This document shows positions 56,253-64,000 of a stretch of DNA of 64,000 nucleotides, in pieces. Source of the stretch: Mesorhizobium sp. B2-7-2. GTDB lineage: Bacteria; Pseudomonadota; Alphaproteobacteria; Rhizobiales; Rhizobiaceae. The position numbers and the translations under genes are program-made. The stretch spans positions 434,001-498,000 of the forward strand of contig NZ_VFTZ01000001.1 in NCBI RefSeq assembly GCF_006440775.1, read 5' to 3'. Positions within the stretch are counted from its first letter, which is position 1; each line of letters opens with the position of its first letter. Below the pieces are notes generated by a model, which was not told where the DNA came from, did no database searches, and saw only the letters and a list, made by a program, of their open reading frames with translations.

Positions 56253-57535
56253 GCGTGACCGTCTTCAGCAAGGCGCACGTTGTCGACCCCTCGCGCGGCG
56301 TCGACGAGATCGGCAGCGTCATCGTCGACGGCCGCAAGATCGTCGCGGCCGGAAAAGCCGCATTGAACCAGGGCGTGCCGGAAGGCGCCACCGTCGTCGA
56401 CTGCGCCGGCAAGACGATCATTCCGGGCCTAGTCGACGCGCGCGTCTTCATCGGCGAACCAGGCGGCGAGCATCGCGAGACCATCGCCTCGGCGAGCGTC
56501 GCCGCGGCGGCGGGCGGCGTCACCTCCATCGTCATGATGCCGGATACCGATCCCGTGATCGACAATGTCGCGCTGGTCGAATTCGTGCTGCGCACGGCGC
56601 GCGACACCGCTAGCGTCAACATCTTCCCGGCGGCAGCGATCACCAAGGGCCTCGAAGGCCGCGAGATGACCGAGTTCGGCCTGCTGCGCGAGGCCGGCGC
56701 CGTCGCCTACACCGACGGCCGCCACACGATCGCCAATGCGCTGGTAATGCGCCGGGCGCTGACCTACGCGCGCGATTTCGGCGGTGTCATCGCGCACGAA
56801 ACGCAAGATGCCAACCTCGCCTCGTCCGGCGTGATGAACGAAGGGCTCTATGCGAGCTGGCTCGGCCTGTCGGGCATTCCGCGCGAGGCGGAGCTGATCC
56901 CGCTCGAACGCGACCTGGCGCTGGCCCGGCTGACCGGCGGCGCCTATCACGCGGCAAAAATCTCGTCGGCGATGGCAGCCGGCGCGGTGGACCGGGCAAA
57001 GACGGACGGCGCCAATGTCACGGCCGGGGTCGCCATCCACAATCTGTCGCTCAACGAGAACGACGTCGGCGAATACCGCACCTTCTTCCGGCTGACCCCG
57101 CCCCTGCGCGCCGAGGACGACCGGCTGGCGATGATCGAGGCGATCAAGGACGGCACGATCGACATCATCGTCTCCTCGCATGACCCGCAGGACGTCGACA
57201 CCAAGCGCCTGCCCTTCGCCGACGCCGCCGCCGGCGCCATCGGGCTGGAGACGCTGCTTGGCGCTGCGCTTCGGCTCTACCACAATGGCGACGTGCCGTT
57301 GCTCAGGCTGATCGAGACGCTGTCCACGGCGCCGGCCAGACTGTTCGGCCTGCCGGGCGGCACGCTGAAGCCGGGCGCACCGGCCGACGTCGCGGTCGTC
57401 GATCTCGACGCGCCGTGGATCGTCAGCGAGAGCGGTCTGCGCTCACGCTCGAAGAACACCTGTTTCGAGGGCGCGCGCCTGCAGGGCAAGGTCCTGCAGA
57501 CGATGGTCGCGGGCCGCACGGTGTTTTCCGCATAA
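56249..57535 (+). CDS. pyrX: Non-catalytic dihydroorotase homologue (PyrC'/PyrX), partner of PyrB
   Basis: The 428-residue product has the dihydroorotase fold ([54 protein letters not shown]). The zinc motif DxHxH of active enzymes reads Asp63-Ala-Arg65-Val-Phe67, so both histidines are lost, and other ligand positions are altered too ([11 protein letters not shown] in place of a PHHL-type motif). Such proteins are known in Pseudomonas as inactive subunits needed for PyrB assembly. Start-stop overlap with pyrB fits this. A separate active PyrC must exist elsewhere. Confidence 0.9.
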   Translation: MSVTVFSKAHVVDPSRGVDEIGSVIVDGRKIVAAGKAALNQGVPEGATVVDCAGKTIIPGLVDARVFIGEPGGEHRETIASASVAAAAGGVTSIVMMPDTDPVIDNVALVEFVLRTARDTASVNIFPAAAITKGLEGREMTEFGLLREAGAVAYTDGRHTIANALVMRRALTYARDFGGVIAHETQDANLASSGVMNEGLYASWLGLSGIPREAELIPLERDLALARLTGGAYHAAKISSAMAAGAVDRAKTDGANVTAGVAIHNLSLNENDVGEYRTFFRLTPPLRAEDDRLAMIEAIKDGTIDIIVSSHDPQDVDTKRLPFADAAAGAIGLETLLGAALRLYHNGDVPLLRLIETLSTAPARLFGLPGGTLKPGAPADVAVVDLDAPWIVSESGLRSRSKNTCFEGARLQGKVLQTMVAGRTVFSA

Positions 57536-57720
57536 GCCACCGCATCGCTTGAGTCCTGGTGAGTCTGCCCGGCATTGACTTGCTTGGCGAACCCTCCCGA
57601 CTCTACCATTATGATAAATTCACGCCCAAGAAGGCCAGCACTTGCAAACCATGGTTGCATCGCGCACAGTGTATCAATCATAGGGCGAACTACCAAAGCG
57701 ACAGGAAAGATGGGGAAACA

Positions 57721-58302
57721 ATGGGTTACGCGATCGCGCTCGTCTTCGGCTATCTGCTCGGCTCGATCCCGTTCGGGCTCCTGATCACCCGCGCGGCCGG
57801 GCTCGGCGACGTCCGCCAGATCGGCTCCGGCAACATCGGCGCGACCAATGTGCTGAGGACGGGTAACAAGGGCCTTGCTGCCGCCACGCTGCTGCTCGAT
57901 GCGCTGAAAGGCACTGCCGCGGTGCTGATCGCCGGACATTTTTCGCCGGACTTCGGACTGTTGGCCGGTTTCGGTGCCTTTCTCGGCCACCTCTTCCCGG
58001 TCTGGCTCGGCTTCAAGGGCGGCAAGGGTGTCGCCACCTATCTCGGCGTGCTGCTTGGCCTTGCCTGGCAAGGCATGCTTGTCTTCGCCGTTGTCTGGCT
58101 CGCGATGGCCTTCCTGTTCCGCTATTCCTCGCTGGCGGCGCTGGCGGCCGCGGTGGTCGTGCCGATCGCGCTCTATTTCATCAGCACACCGCAGATCGCC
58201 GGCCTGTTCGCGCTGATGAGCCTGATCGTCTTCATCAAGCACCGCGCCAACATCTCGCGGCTGCTGGCCGGCACCGAGGACAAGATCGGGGCGAAGGGAT
58301 GA
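57721..58302 (+). CDS. plsY: Glycerol-3-phosphate acyltransferase PlsY
   Basis: PlsY acylates glycerol 3-phosphate from acyl phosphate at the inner membrane, the first step of phospholipid synthesis. The 193-residue product has five or six membrane helices and the three cytosolic motifs: [23 protein letters not shown] and [14 protein letters not shown] 57721 has GGGGA upstream. dprA overlaps its stop by four bases (ATGA). Confidence 0.95.
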   Translation: MGYAIALVFGYLLGSIPFGLLITRAAGLGDVRQIGSGNIGATNVLRTGNKGLAAATLLLDALKGTAAVLIAGHFSPDFGLLAGFGAFLGHLFPVWLGFKGGKGVATYLGVLLGLAWQGMLVFAVVWLAMAFLFRYSSLAALAAAVVVPIALYFISTPQIAGLFALMSLIVFIKHRANISRLLAGTEDKIGAKG

Positions 58303-59426
58303 GCGCCCTGGCTGCCGGCCCCCATCTCAGCGATCGGCAGCGGCTTGCCTGGCTTCGCCTGATCCGCACGCCCAATGTCGGCCCGGCCTCGTTTCGCGAG
58401 CTGATCAACCGCTTCGGCTCGGCCGAAGCCGCGCTTGAAATGCTGCCGGAGCTGATGATCTCCGGCGGCGCCAATCGCATCGTCCGCATCCCCTCCATCG
58501 CCGAGGCCGAAGCCGAGGTGGACGCCGCCCGGCGCGCCGGCGCCCGCTTCGTCGGCATCGGCGAGGCCGATTATCCGCCCTTGCTGAGGACGCTGGACAA
58601 CCCGCCGCCGTTGTTGGCGGTAAAAGGCGAAGGCGCGGTCTTCCGCCTGCCGGCGGTGGCGATCGTCGGCGCTCGCAACGCCTCTCTGGCCGGCATCAAG
58701 ATGGCGCGCATGCTGGCGGCCGATCTCGGCCGCGACGGCTACGCCATCGTTTCCGGCCTGGCGCGCGGCATCGACACGGCCGCGCACAAAGGCAGCGTTT
58801 CGACCGGCACAGTCGGTGTGCTGGCCGGCGGGCTCGATGTGCCCTACCCGCCTGAAAATGCCGGCCTTTGCGATGAGATCGCCGATCGTGGCGGCGCCAT
58901 CGTTTCCGAGATGCCCTTCGGCTGGCAGCCGCGGGCCCAGGATTTCCCGCGCCGCAACCGCCTGGTCGCAGGGATGGCGCTTGGACTGGTGGTGGTCGAG
59001 GCGGCGCAGCGCTCCGGCTCCCTGATCAGCGCGCGCCTCGCCAACGAAATGGGCCGGCTGGTCTTCGCCGTGCCGGGCTCGCCGCTCGATCCGCGCGCTG
59101 CCGGCTGCAACGCGCTGCTCAAGGACGGCGTCACGCTCGTCACCGAAGCCGCCGACGTGCTCGGCGCGCTGGCGCCGCTTGCCGGCACCCGGCTTCCAAG
59201 AACCGCCCCACTTGCCGAGGCGCCCGACATATCAGCCATGCCGCCGCCAGGCGAAAACGACCGCGCCGATGTGCTGGAAGCGCTCGGGCCCACGCCGACA
59301 GGCATAGACGAGATCATCCGCCACACGGGACTGAGCGCTGCGCAGATTGCGATGGTGCTCCTGGAACTCGATCTCGCCGGACGGCTCGAGCGCCACGCCG
59401 GCGGAAACGTGTCGCTGATCGCGTGA
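58299..59426 (+). CDS. dprA: DNA processing protein DprA
   Basis: DprA protects incoming single-stranded DNA and loads RecA during natural transformation. The 375-residue product has an N-terminal helical domain (about 10-70), the Rossmann-like core with [39 protein letters not shown] and [18 protein letters not shown], and a C-terminal winged helix (about 315-375: [18 protein letters not shown]). comEC is also in the window. DprA is found in many bacteria not known to be transformable. Confidence 0.95.
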   Translation: MSALAAGPHLSDRQRLAWLRLIRTPNVGPASFRELINRFGSAEAALEMLPELMISGGANRIVRIPSIAEAEAEVDAARRAGARFVGIGEADYPPLLRTLDNPPPLLAVKGEGAVFRLPAVAIVGARNASLAGIKMARMLAADLGRDGYAIVSGLARGIDTAAHKGSVSTGTVGVLAGGLDVPYPPENAGLCDEIADRGGAIVSEMPFGWQPRAQDFPRRNRLVAGMALGLVVVEAAQRSGSLISARLANEMGRLVFAVPGSPLDPRAAGCNALLKDGVTLVTEAADVLGALAPLAGTRLPRTAPLAEAPDISAMPPPGENDRADVLEALGPTPTGIDEIIRHTGLSAAQIAMVLLELDLAGRLERHAGGNVSLIA

Positions 59427-59457
59427 CCTGGCCCGTTTACCTGCAACGCTGATTTCC

Positions 59458-60603
59458 TTACCGGAACAGATATTTGGACACTTCCGGATTGCCGCGACGC
59501 CACATCACGTTGTCGAGGAAATAGTGGTGCACATTGATGAAGATCAGCACGATGAAGAAGAACAGCGACGAACCGAGCACCTGCTTGTCGTAGGGAACCA
59601 AGGCGGTCAGCACGAACGGTATCAGCCAGAAGCCGAGATAGCCAAGCGCCCCACCCCCGATGATGAATCCCAGCACCCGCAACCGATAGTGGGGCCCGAG
59701 CACGGATAGTATCTTCGGTTTCGGATCCCGCGCAGCATCCAAAACGTCACGCTCGACATTGGTCTGATAGCGCCACACCACGGCCAGATATTGCAGCGAG
59801 TGCAGCGCCGGCACCACGAGCAGCCAGAGCGGGTTTATCCTGGCGATCAGGATCCAGAGATAGAGCGAGGCGACATAGGCCACGATGCCGTTGTAAGGCA
59901 GTCCGCCGCCATTCCTTCGCCAGCGGTTGACCAGCATGAAAAGCGTGGCCGCCGTCGATCCGACGGCCGCCAGCACCGCAATGTCGGTTACCCAGGACGG
60001 CGCCGCGAAGGTGTAATATTGAAGACCGTAATACTGCCCTTGCGTCACGGCCGTATTCGTCTGCAGCCAGGCCAGGATCCACACCGCATAGCTGTTGACG
60101 AGCAGCACCTTCTTGTCCCGATCGTCGAAGAATTTGCGCTTCAAGACGGCGTCGACCATCAGCATGCCGTAGCCTTGCTTGACGTAGTGCCAGCCGACGA
60201 AGAAGAACATCGCGTTGGCCGCGAAGCCGAGCAGCCGCGTGTTCGACGTCGCCGCGCCATAGGCAAAGAACAGGGCCATGACCACCGGAACGATGACGCC
60301 GGCAAAAATGTAGCGAAGCTGCAGGCTTCTGTCGTAGCCCTCGCCCCGCGCCTTGCGGCCGAAATTGCGGTAGAAAATCTGGTAGGAGTGGGCGAAGTGC
60401 GGATAGTTCACCACATAGGCCACGACGACCATCGTCGCGGCCAATGAGCCTTCATACTCGCGCGGCACCAGGAACAGCAGTGGCAGGATCAGAAACGCGC
60501 TGCCGCCGAGCATCAGGAAATCGGCGACCGGGCCGAAAAGATATCTGCCCGGCGGCGTCGCCGCCTTGGGCGCCTGCGCATCTACCGAAAGGTCAAGTGC
60601 CAT
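59458..60603 (-). CDS. Polytopic membrane protein with clustered histidines, unknown function
   Basis: The 381-residue product has about nine membrane helices. Conserved-looking polar motifs sit at helix ends: NYPHFAHSYQIFYR (His69, His72), VGWHYVKQGYG (His139), PALHSLQYL (His268) and NVHHYFLDNVMWR (His359, His360). The set HxxH, H, H, HH resembles the metal-binding histidine pattern of integral membrane oxygenases or desaturases, but I cannot place it in a named family. ATG 60603 was chosen. The gene is convergent with dprA and has no obvious operon partner. Confidence 0.75.
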   Translation of the reverse strand: MALDLSVDAQAPKAATPPGRYLFGPVADFLMLGGSAFLILPLLFLVPREYEGSLAATMVVVAYVVNYPHFAHSYQIFYRNFGRKARGEGYDRSLQLRYIFAGVIVPVVMALFFAYGAATSNTRLLGFAANAMFFFVGWHYVKQGYGMLMVDAVLKRKFFDDRDKKVLLVNSYAVWILAWLQTNTAVTQGQYYGLQYYTFAAPSWVTDIAVLAAVGSTAATLFMLVNRWRRNGGGLPYNGIVAYVASLYLWILIARINPLWLLVVPALHSLQYLAVVWRYQTNVERDVLDAARDPKPKILSVLGPHYRLRVLGFIIGGGALGYLGFWLIPFVLTALVPYDKQVLGSSLFFFIVLIFINVHHYFLDNVMWRRGNPEVSKYLFR

Positions 60604-61071
60604 CCTGGAGCCTCCCTCGGAGGCGCCGAGTTTAACCACGACCCCATCCAGGGACAAGTTTGCCCGTGACCGACACGCATTGTCTTGGGGAAAGTCACCC
60701 CCTCACGGCAAGACAGCCCGAGCGATCTTCATCAGCCGCTTTCTGGCTTCTGCCACGCGCTTCTGTTCCGACCGTATGCGGTCGCACAGGACAAGATTGA
60801 TCCCCACACCGCAGTCCTCGTCCAGCATTTCCTTTGCGTGATTGAGAGAAGTCTCCGCGCGCTTCACGCTCTGCCTGGCCCTGGCCAGTTCCAAGTTCAG
60901 TACGTCCACTGTATCCGCATCCCAGATTGCGGTCCCTTCAACAGAGAAACAGCCGCGCGCAAGTTTTTGTTCCGATTGCCGGAGACGCAGACAAATGTGC
61001 TGCTTCGATCGCCCCGGACATGGAAGCGCCCGTGGGGTCGGATCTCGCATCTATTTGGGTGTTAAAAATTT
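60604..61071. other. Stretch between the histidine-rich protein gene and tRNA-Lys
   Basis: This stretch of 468 bases has no recognised gene family. It has lower GC than its neighbours around 60720-60990. The only candidate is the short minus-strand frame described separately. Confidence 0.4.
60703..61050 (-). CDS. Possible small coiled-coil protein
   Basis: An open frame of up to 115 residues lies just downstream of tRNA-Lys. Its C-terminal 65 residues (from about VDVLNLELARARQSVKRAE to RLMKIARAVLP) are charged and predicted helical, as in a coiled coil. The N-terminal third has no such character, so the real start may be a later GTG or TTG. No family is recognised and no good ribosome site was seen at 61050. 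A plus-strand frame overlaps the same bases. The protein may not be real. Confidence 0.35.
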   Translation of the reverse strand: MRDPTPRALPCPGRSKQHICLRLRQSEQKLARGCFSVEGTAIWDADTVDVLNLELARARQSVKRAETSLNHAKEMLDEDCGVGINLVLCDRIRSEQKRVAEARKRLMKIARAVLP

Positions 61072-61147
61072 TGGTGAGCGCGATGGGATTCGAACCCATG
61101 ACCTACTGATTAAAAGTCAGTTGCTCTACCGGCTGAGCTACGCGCTC
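61072..61147 (-). tRNA. tRNA-Lys (anticodon TTT)
   Basis: On the minus strand the 76-base gene folds as a full cloverleaf: acceptor GAGCGCG with CGCGCTC, D arm GCTCAGCCGGTAGAGC, anticodon arm CTGACTTTTAATCAG with TTT in the loop, variable loop TAGGTC, T arm ATGGGTTCGAATCCCAT, and an encoded ACCA end. It reads AAA and AAG codons. A sigma-70 promoter lies 38 bases upstream. Confidence 0.97.
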
Positions 61148-61184
61148 CCGTGGGCTCGGAACGCCGCCCTCGAAATTGGGCGGA

Positions 61185-61213
61185 ACATAGGGAGAGTGCC
61201 GCGGCCGGTCAAC
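61185..61213 (-). promoter_or_regulatory. Sigma-70 promoter of tRNA-Lys
   Basis: On the minus strand GTTGAC (61208-61213) is followed after 17 bases by CTATGT (61185-61190). Each hexamer differs from CTTGAC-N17-CTATAT by one base. Confidence 0.7.
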
Positions 61214-61438
61214 CGGAAAAAGACGGGCTTCCAAGGCGGGTTTCTTGAACGGATTCGAAGGGGCGCCGAGGGTGGACGGCTTTCGATGCCTGCGCCAATG
61301 GCCCGGCTTGGGGCTGCTTTAGAAAGCCCTACAATAACAATGGGCTGAAACAATGGGCTGATGGTGGAACGGGAACCATTGCAATCCGGGCCCGTTTCGC
61401 AAAACAGGACGTCCCATCAACCATCGAGGAGAAGATCA

Positions 61439-61894
61439 ATGAACAAGATCGCATCGGGCCTGTTGGCAACCGCTCTCTCGGCGTCGTTCGTCGCGGCGGA
61501 GATGGTGCCGGTCAACGCTCAGCCAGCTTATGTACCGCAACCCCAAGGCCTGTCGTCAGATCTCCAGACCGTGCAGTATCGGGATTGGAGAAGGCACCGT
61601 GCCTTTAACCGGGATTTCTCGCGTCGTGGCGACGCCGTCTACTGGAACGGCCATCGCGGCTATCGTGAGTATCGCCGCGGCTATCGCCGGCATGGCGACT
61701 ATTGGTTCCCGCTGGCCGCTTTCGCCACCGGCGCGCTGATCACCGGCGCCATCGTCAACAGCGAGAACAACCGCGTCTATCGCGGCAACTCGCACGTGCA
61801 GTGGTGCTACGACCGCTACCGCTCCTATCGCGCCTCGGACAACACCTTCCAGCCTAACAACGGCCCGCGTCAGCAGTGCGTTTCGCCCTACTGA
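61439..61894 (+). CDS. BA14K-family protein
   Basis: The 151-residue product has a signal peptide (MNKIASGLLATALSASFVAA), an Arg/Tyr-rich middle (RGYREYRRGYRRHGDYW), a hydrophobic segment (about 92-110) and the C-terminal BA14K motif HVQWCYDRYRSYRASDNTF followed by QPNNGPRQQC. The Brucella founding member is an immunoreactive 14 kDa protein with lectin-like activity. GAGGAGAAG lies before ATG 61439. A strong terminator follows. Confidence 0.9.
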   Translation: MNKIASGLLATALSASFVAAEMVPVNAQPAYVPQPQGLSSDLQTVQYRDWRRHRAFNRDFSRRGDAVYWNGHRGYREYRRGYRRHGDYWFPLAAFATGALITGAIVNSENNRVYRGNSHVQWCYDRYRSYRASDNTFQPNNGPRQQCVSPY

Positions 61895-61926
61895 CGGCCT
61901 CCAGTCAGTACCCAGGGTCGTTGACT

Positions 61927-61954
61927 GAGCCCGTGCCTCGAGAGGCACGGGCTC
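61927..61954 (+). terminator. Terminator between the BA14K gene and glpK
   Basis: GAGCCCGTGCCTC (61927-61939) pairs perfectly with GAGGCACGGGCTC (61942-61954) around a two-base loop. It is followed by TCTCGTT on the plus strand. It lies between convergent genes and can serve both, although the T-tract is weak. Confidence 0.8.
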
Positions 61955-61967
61955 TCTCGTTCCGACG

Positions 61968-63461
61968 TTAGCGAGAGCTCAGCGTCCTGCGCACCGCATC
62001 GCGCCATCCGGCCAGTTTCGCCCCGCGCGTTGCGGCGTCCATCTGCGGCTTGAAGCGCCGCTCCAGCGCCCAGCTCTTTGCGAATTCTTTCGCTTTCGGC
62101 CAGACGCCGGCCTTTGACCCGGCAAGCCAGGCCGCGCCCAGCGCCGTCGTCTCCAGGATCGTCGGACGGTCGACCGGCGCGTCGAGAATGTCGGCGAGCC
62201 TCTGCATGGTCCAGTCGGACGCCACCATGCCGCCGTCGACGCGAAGCACCGTCTTGGCCGAAGCGCCTTTCCAGTCCTTGCGCATGGCGTCGAGCAGGTC
62301 GCGCGTCTGGAAGGCGACCGATTCAAGTGCCGCGCGCGCGAACTCGGCCGGGCCCGAATTGCGCGTCAAGCCGAAGATCGCGCCGCGCGCTTCCGCGTCC
62401 CAGTGCGGCGCACCCAGGCCGACGAAGGCCGGCACCAGATAGACCTGCTGCGCAGGGTCAGCGGTCGCAGCCAATACTCCGCTCTGCTCGGCCTTGCCGA
62501 TCACCTTGATGCCGTCGCGCAGCCACTGCACGGCGGCGCCCGCGATGAAGATCGAGCCTTCCAGCGCGTAGGTTGTCTTGCCGTTGAGCCGATAAGCGAT
62601 GGTAGTCAAAAGCCGGTTCTTCGAACGCACCAGATCGGCGCCGGTGTTGAGCAGCGCGAAGCAACCGGTGCCGTAGGTGGATTTCATCATGCCGGGCTCG
62701 AAGCAGGCTTGGCCGATGGTCGCCGCATGCTGGTCGCCGGCGACGCCCAGGATCCGCATCTCGGCTCCGAAAAGGCTCTTCTCGGTGACGCCGAAATCGT
62801 CGGCGCAGTCCTTCACCTCAGGCAGGATCGCGGCCGGGATCTTCAGGATCGAGAGCAGCTCGTCGTCCCAGACATTCTTCTCGATGTTGTAGACCAGCGT
62901 GCGCGAGGCATTTGTCGCGTCGGTAGCATGCATTTGGCCGCCGGTCAGCCGCCAGATGAGAAAGCTGTCGATGGTGCCGGCAAGCAGTTCGCCCTTCTCG
63001 GCGCGCTTCCTGGCACCCTTCACCTTGTCCAGCATCCAGGCGATCTTGGTGCCGGAGAAATAGGGGTCGAGCAGCAGGCCGGTCTTCTTCGTGAATGTCT
63101 TCTCCAGCCCCAGCTTCTTCAGCTTCTGGCAGAGCGGCGCGGTGCGCCTGTCCTGCCACACGATCGCGTTATGGATAGGCTTGCCGGTCGCCTTGTCCCA
63201 GATGACGACCGTCTCGCGCTGATTGGTGATGCCGATCGCGGCCACATCCGAAGCCGTGCGGCCGGCGGCCTTCAACGCCGCTTTCACCGTGGCGAGCACG
63301 CTTGCCCAGATGTCTTCCGGGTCGTGTTCGACCCAGCCGGAAGCCGGATAATGCTGCATGAATTCCTGCTGGCCGGTGCCGGCGACTTTCATCTTGTCGT
63401 CGAACAGGATGGCGCGAGTCGAAGTCGTGCCTTGGTCGATGGCTAGGACGAAGCCGGACAT
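61968..63461 (-). CDS. glpK: Glycerol kinase
   Basis: GlpK phosphorylates glycerol to glycerol 3-phosphate. The 497-residue product has the FGGY-family signatures: [38 protein letters not shown], the catalytic-domain [36 protein letters not shown] and [13 protein letters not shown] ribosome site AGGAG sits in the 3' end of the upstream small gene. An ABC-type solute-binding protein gene lies next upstream at the window edge, so glycerol uptake and use are probably linked. Confidence 0.97.
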   Translation of the reverse strand: MSGFVLAIDQGTTSTRAILFDDKMKVAGTGQQEFMQHYPASGWVEHDPEDIWASVLATVKAALKAAGRTASDVAAIGITNQRETVVIWDKATGKPIHNAIVWQDRRTAPLCQKLKKLGLEKTFTKKTGLLLDPYFSGTKIAWMLDKVKGARKRAEKGELLAGTIDSFLIWRLTGGQMHATDATNASRTLVYNIEKNVWDDELLSILKIPAAILPEVKDCADDFGVTEKSLFGAEMRILGVAGDQHAATIGQACFEPGMMKSTYGTGCFALLNTGADLVRSKNRLLTTIAYRLNGKTTYALEGSIFIAGAAVQWLRDGIKVIGKAEQSGVLAATADPAQQVYLVPAFVGLGAPHWDAEARGAIFGLTRNSGPAEFARAALESVAFQTRDLLDAMRKDWKGASAKTVLRVDGGMVASDWTMQRLADILDAPVDRPTILETTALGAAWLAGSKAGVWPKAKEFAKSWALERRFKPQMDAATRGAKLAGWRDAVRRTLSSR

Positions 63462-63468
63462 AAATCAT

Positions 63469-63873
63469 TCACTCCTGGGCAGCCGTGTTTAATGCAGCTG
63501 CAATCCTTCCATAAGCGGCGTCGGCGAGCCGAAGCATGGGCTCGGCATCAACGTTCAAAATCAAATCTCGGCTGCGAATTAAAGCCCGGATGACTGAGTG
63601 ATCAGGCCGAAACCAACGGCCATCGTCGGTTAGCACGCCCTCTGGGTTGATCCCTTCACCGAAGATCATTGCATAGGCGGCGAGGTAGGCGACAGATCGA
63701 GGATATTCGGCCTGCGTATCCCTGGGCCCATTTTGCCATTTTTCCAGTACTGCCGATCGATCGAAGGGCCGATCTTCAATAGTGCAGGCCGATGCGCGGT
63801 CACGAGCGCGGCTATTGGGATTCAACAGACGCCCAAAAGACCGAACAATTTCGTCAATGTTTCGCGAGTGCAT
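63469..63873 (-). CDS. Hypothetical protein upstream of glpK
   Basis: I do not recognise this 134-residue protein. It is soluble and helical, with MHSRNIDEIVRSFGRLLNPN at the start, SVAYLAAYAMIFGEGINPEG in the middle and LRLADAAYGRIAAALNTA at the end. A GAGGGGGAAGCG ribosome site precedes ATG 63873. The stop lies seven bases before the glpK start and its last codons hold the glpK ribosome site, so the two are coupled. Base composition is less GC-rich than in glpK, which may point to recent gain. Confidence 0.55.
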   Translation of the reverse strand: MHSRNIDEIVRSFGRLLNPNSRARDRASACTIEDRPFDRSAVLEKWQNGPRDTQAEYPRSVAYLAAYAMIFGEGINPEGVLTDDGRWFRPDHSVIRALIRSRDLILNVDAEPMLRLADAAYGRIAAALNTAAQE

Positions 63874-63895
63874 CGCTTCCCCCTCGAACGCAAAT

Positions 63896-63920
63896 GGGCC
63901 GGAGTGCGTAGCTCCGGCCC
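63896..63920 (-). terminator. Hairpin after the solute-binding protein gene
   Basis: GGGCCGGAG (63896-63904) pairs with CTCCGGCCC (63912-63920) around a seven-base loop. On the minus strand it lies 18 bases after the stop of the partial gene at the edge and is followed by ATTTG, a weak T-tract. It may dampen read-through into the small gene and glpK. Confidence 0.65.
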
Positions 63921-63938
63921 AAAAGCTAGTTGCCGGCC

Positions 63939-64000
63939 TTACTTCTGCCAGCTCTTGACCAGCTCGTCGTAGTTGACGGTGATCGGCTTGTCCTTCTCGT
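63939..64000 (-). CDS. C-terminus of a probable ABC-transporter solute-binding protein
   Basis: Only the last 19 codons are inside the window: KDKPITVNYDELVKSWQK then TAA. The end (YDELVKSWQ) is like that of extracellular sugar or polyol binding proteins of the type found in rhizobial glycerol transport clusters next to glpK. With so few residues the call rests mainly on position. Confidence 0.4.
   Translation of the reverse strand, partial: EKDKPITVNYDELVKSWQK

Overview
The window is high-GC, gene-dense chromosomal DNA from an alphaproteobacterium of the order Hyphomicrobiales, most likely Mesorhizobium or a close relative. Pointers are the order trpD-trpC-moaC-moeA / lexA / comEC / gltX / gltA / lpxB, the lpxI (not lpxH) lipid A route, an EipB-type envelope protein, a BA14K protein, a ClpS-ClpA pair, an alphaproteobacterial SOS box of the form GAAC-N7-GAAC, and several promoters of the rhizobial form CTTGAC-N17-CTATAT. 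This assignment is by family recognition and gene order, not by a database search.

Layout. 1-2.7 kb: L,D-transpeptidase (cut by the window edge), secG and tpiA on the minus strand. 2.8-8.2 kb: a tightly packed plus-strand run ppiD-trpD-trpC-moaC-moeA. 8.3-10.4 kb: a minus-strand kynurenine module (formamidase-like hydrolase and kynureninase). 10.8-17.1 kb: lexA with its SOS box, comEC on the opposite strand, gltX, gltA. 17.2-28.5 kb: a long minus-strand envelope cluster read as pyrH-frr-uppS-cdsA-rseP-bamA-lpxD-fabZ-lpxA-lpxI-lpxB. 28.6-31.4 kb: a small accessory cassette (aldo/keto reductase, NTF2-like secreted protein, divergent LysR regulator) that separates tsf-rpsB (31.4-33.2 kb) from pyrH. 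33.4-38 kb: DUF4031, eipB, ridA-like, a GDPD phosphodiesterase, a FemAB-like protein and a HIT protein. 38-43.1 kb: clpA, clpS, a phasin with a well-defined promoter and operator region, and a DD-carboxypeptidase with a SPOR domain. 43.2-48.6 kb: a degenerate J-domain protein, DUF1489, a decayed hicAB locus, sdaA, DUF599, a YdcF-type protein and a small membrane protein. 48.6-53.3 kb: gatA, a GNAT acetyltransferase, gatC, an UPF0173 hydrolase, ruvX and two small membrane proteins. 53.5-59.4 kb: an AidB-type acyl-CoA dehydrogenase, pyrB, a non-catalytic dihydroorotase homologue, plsY and dprA. 59.5-64 kb: a histidine-rich membrane protein of unknown function, tRNA-Lys(TTT), a BA14K protein, a small orphan, glpK and the last codons of a solute-binding protein.

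How the genes fit together. The envelope cluster covers lipid A synthesis (lpxD, lpxA, lpxI, lpxB), the first step of phospholipid commitment (cdsA), the undecaprenyl carrier (uppS), outer-membrane protein assembly (bamA) and the site-2 protease. PyrB and its catalytically dead partner very likely form the aspartate transcarbamoylase complex. Kynureninase makes anthranilate, the substrate of TrpD encoded a few kilobases away. ClpS feeds N-end-rule substrates to ClpA.

I found no prophage, transposase, CRISPR array, rRNA or secondary-metabolite cluster. No undescribed multi-gene system is clearly supported. The most interesting observations are smaller: a paired operator over the phasin promoter, a nested leader structure in front of rpsB, an intergenic repeat that supplies the 3' end of lpxB, the lack of dxr at its usual place, an uncharacterised histidine-rich membrane protein, a J-domain without its HPD motif and a broken hicAB toxin-antitoxin remnant.
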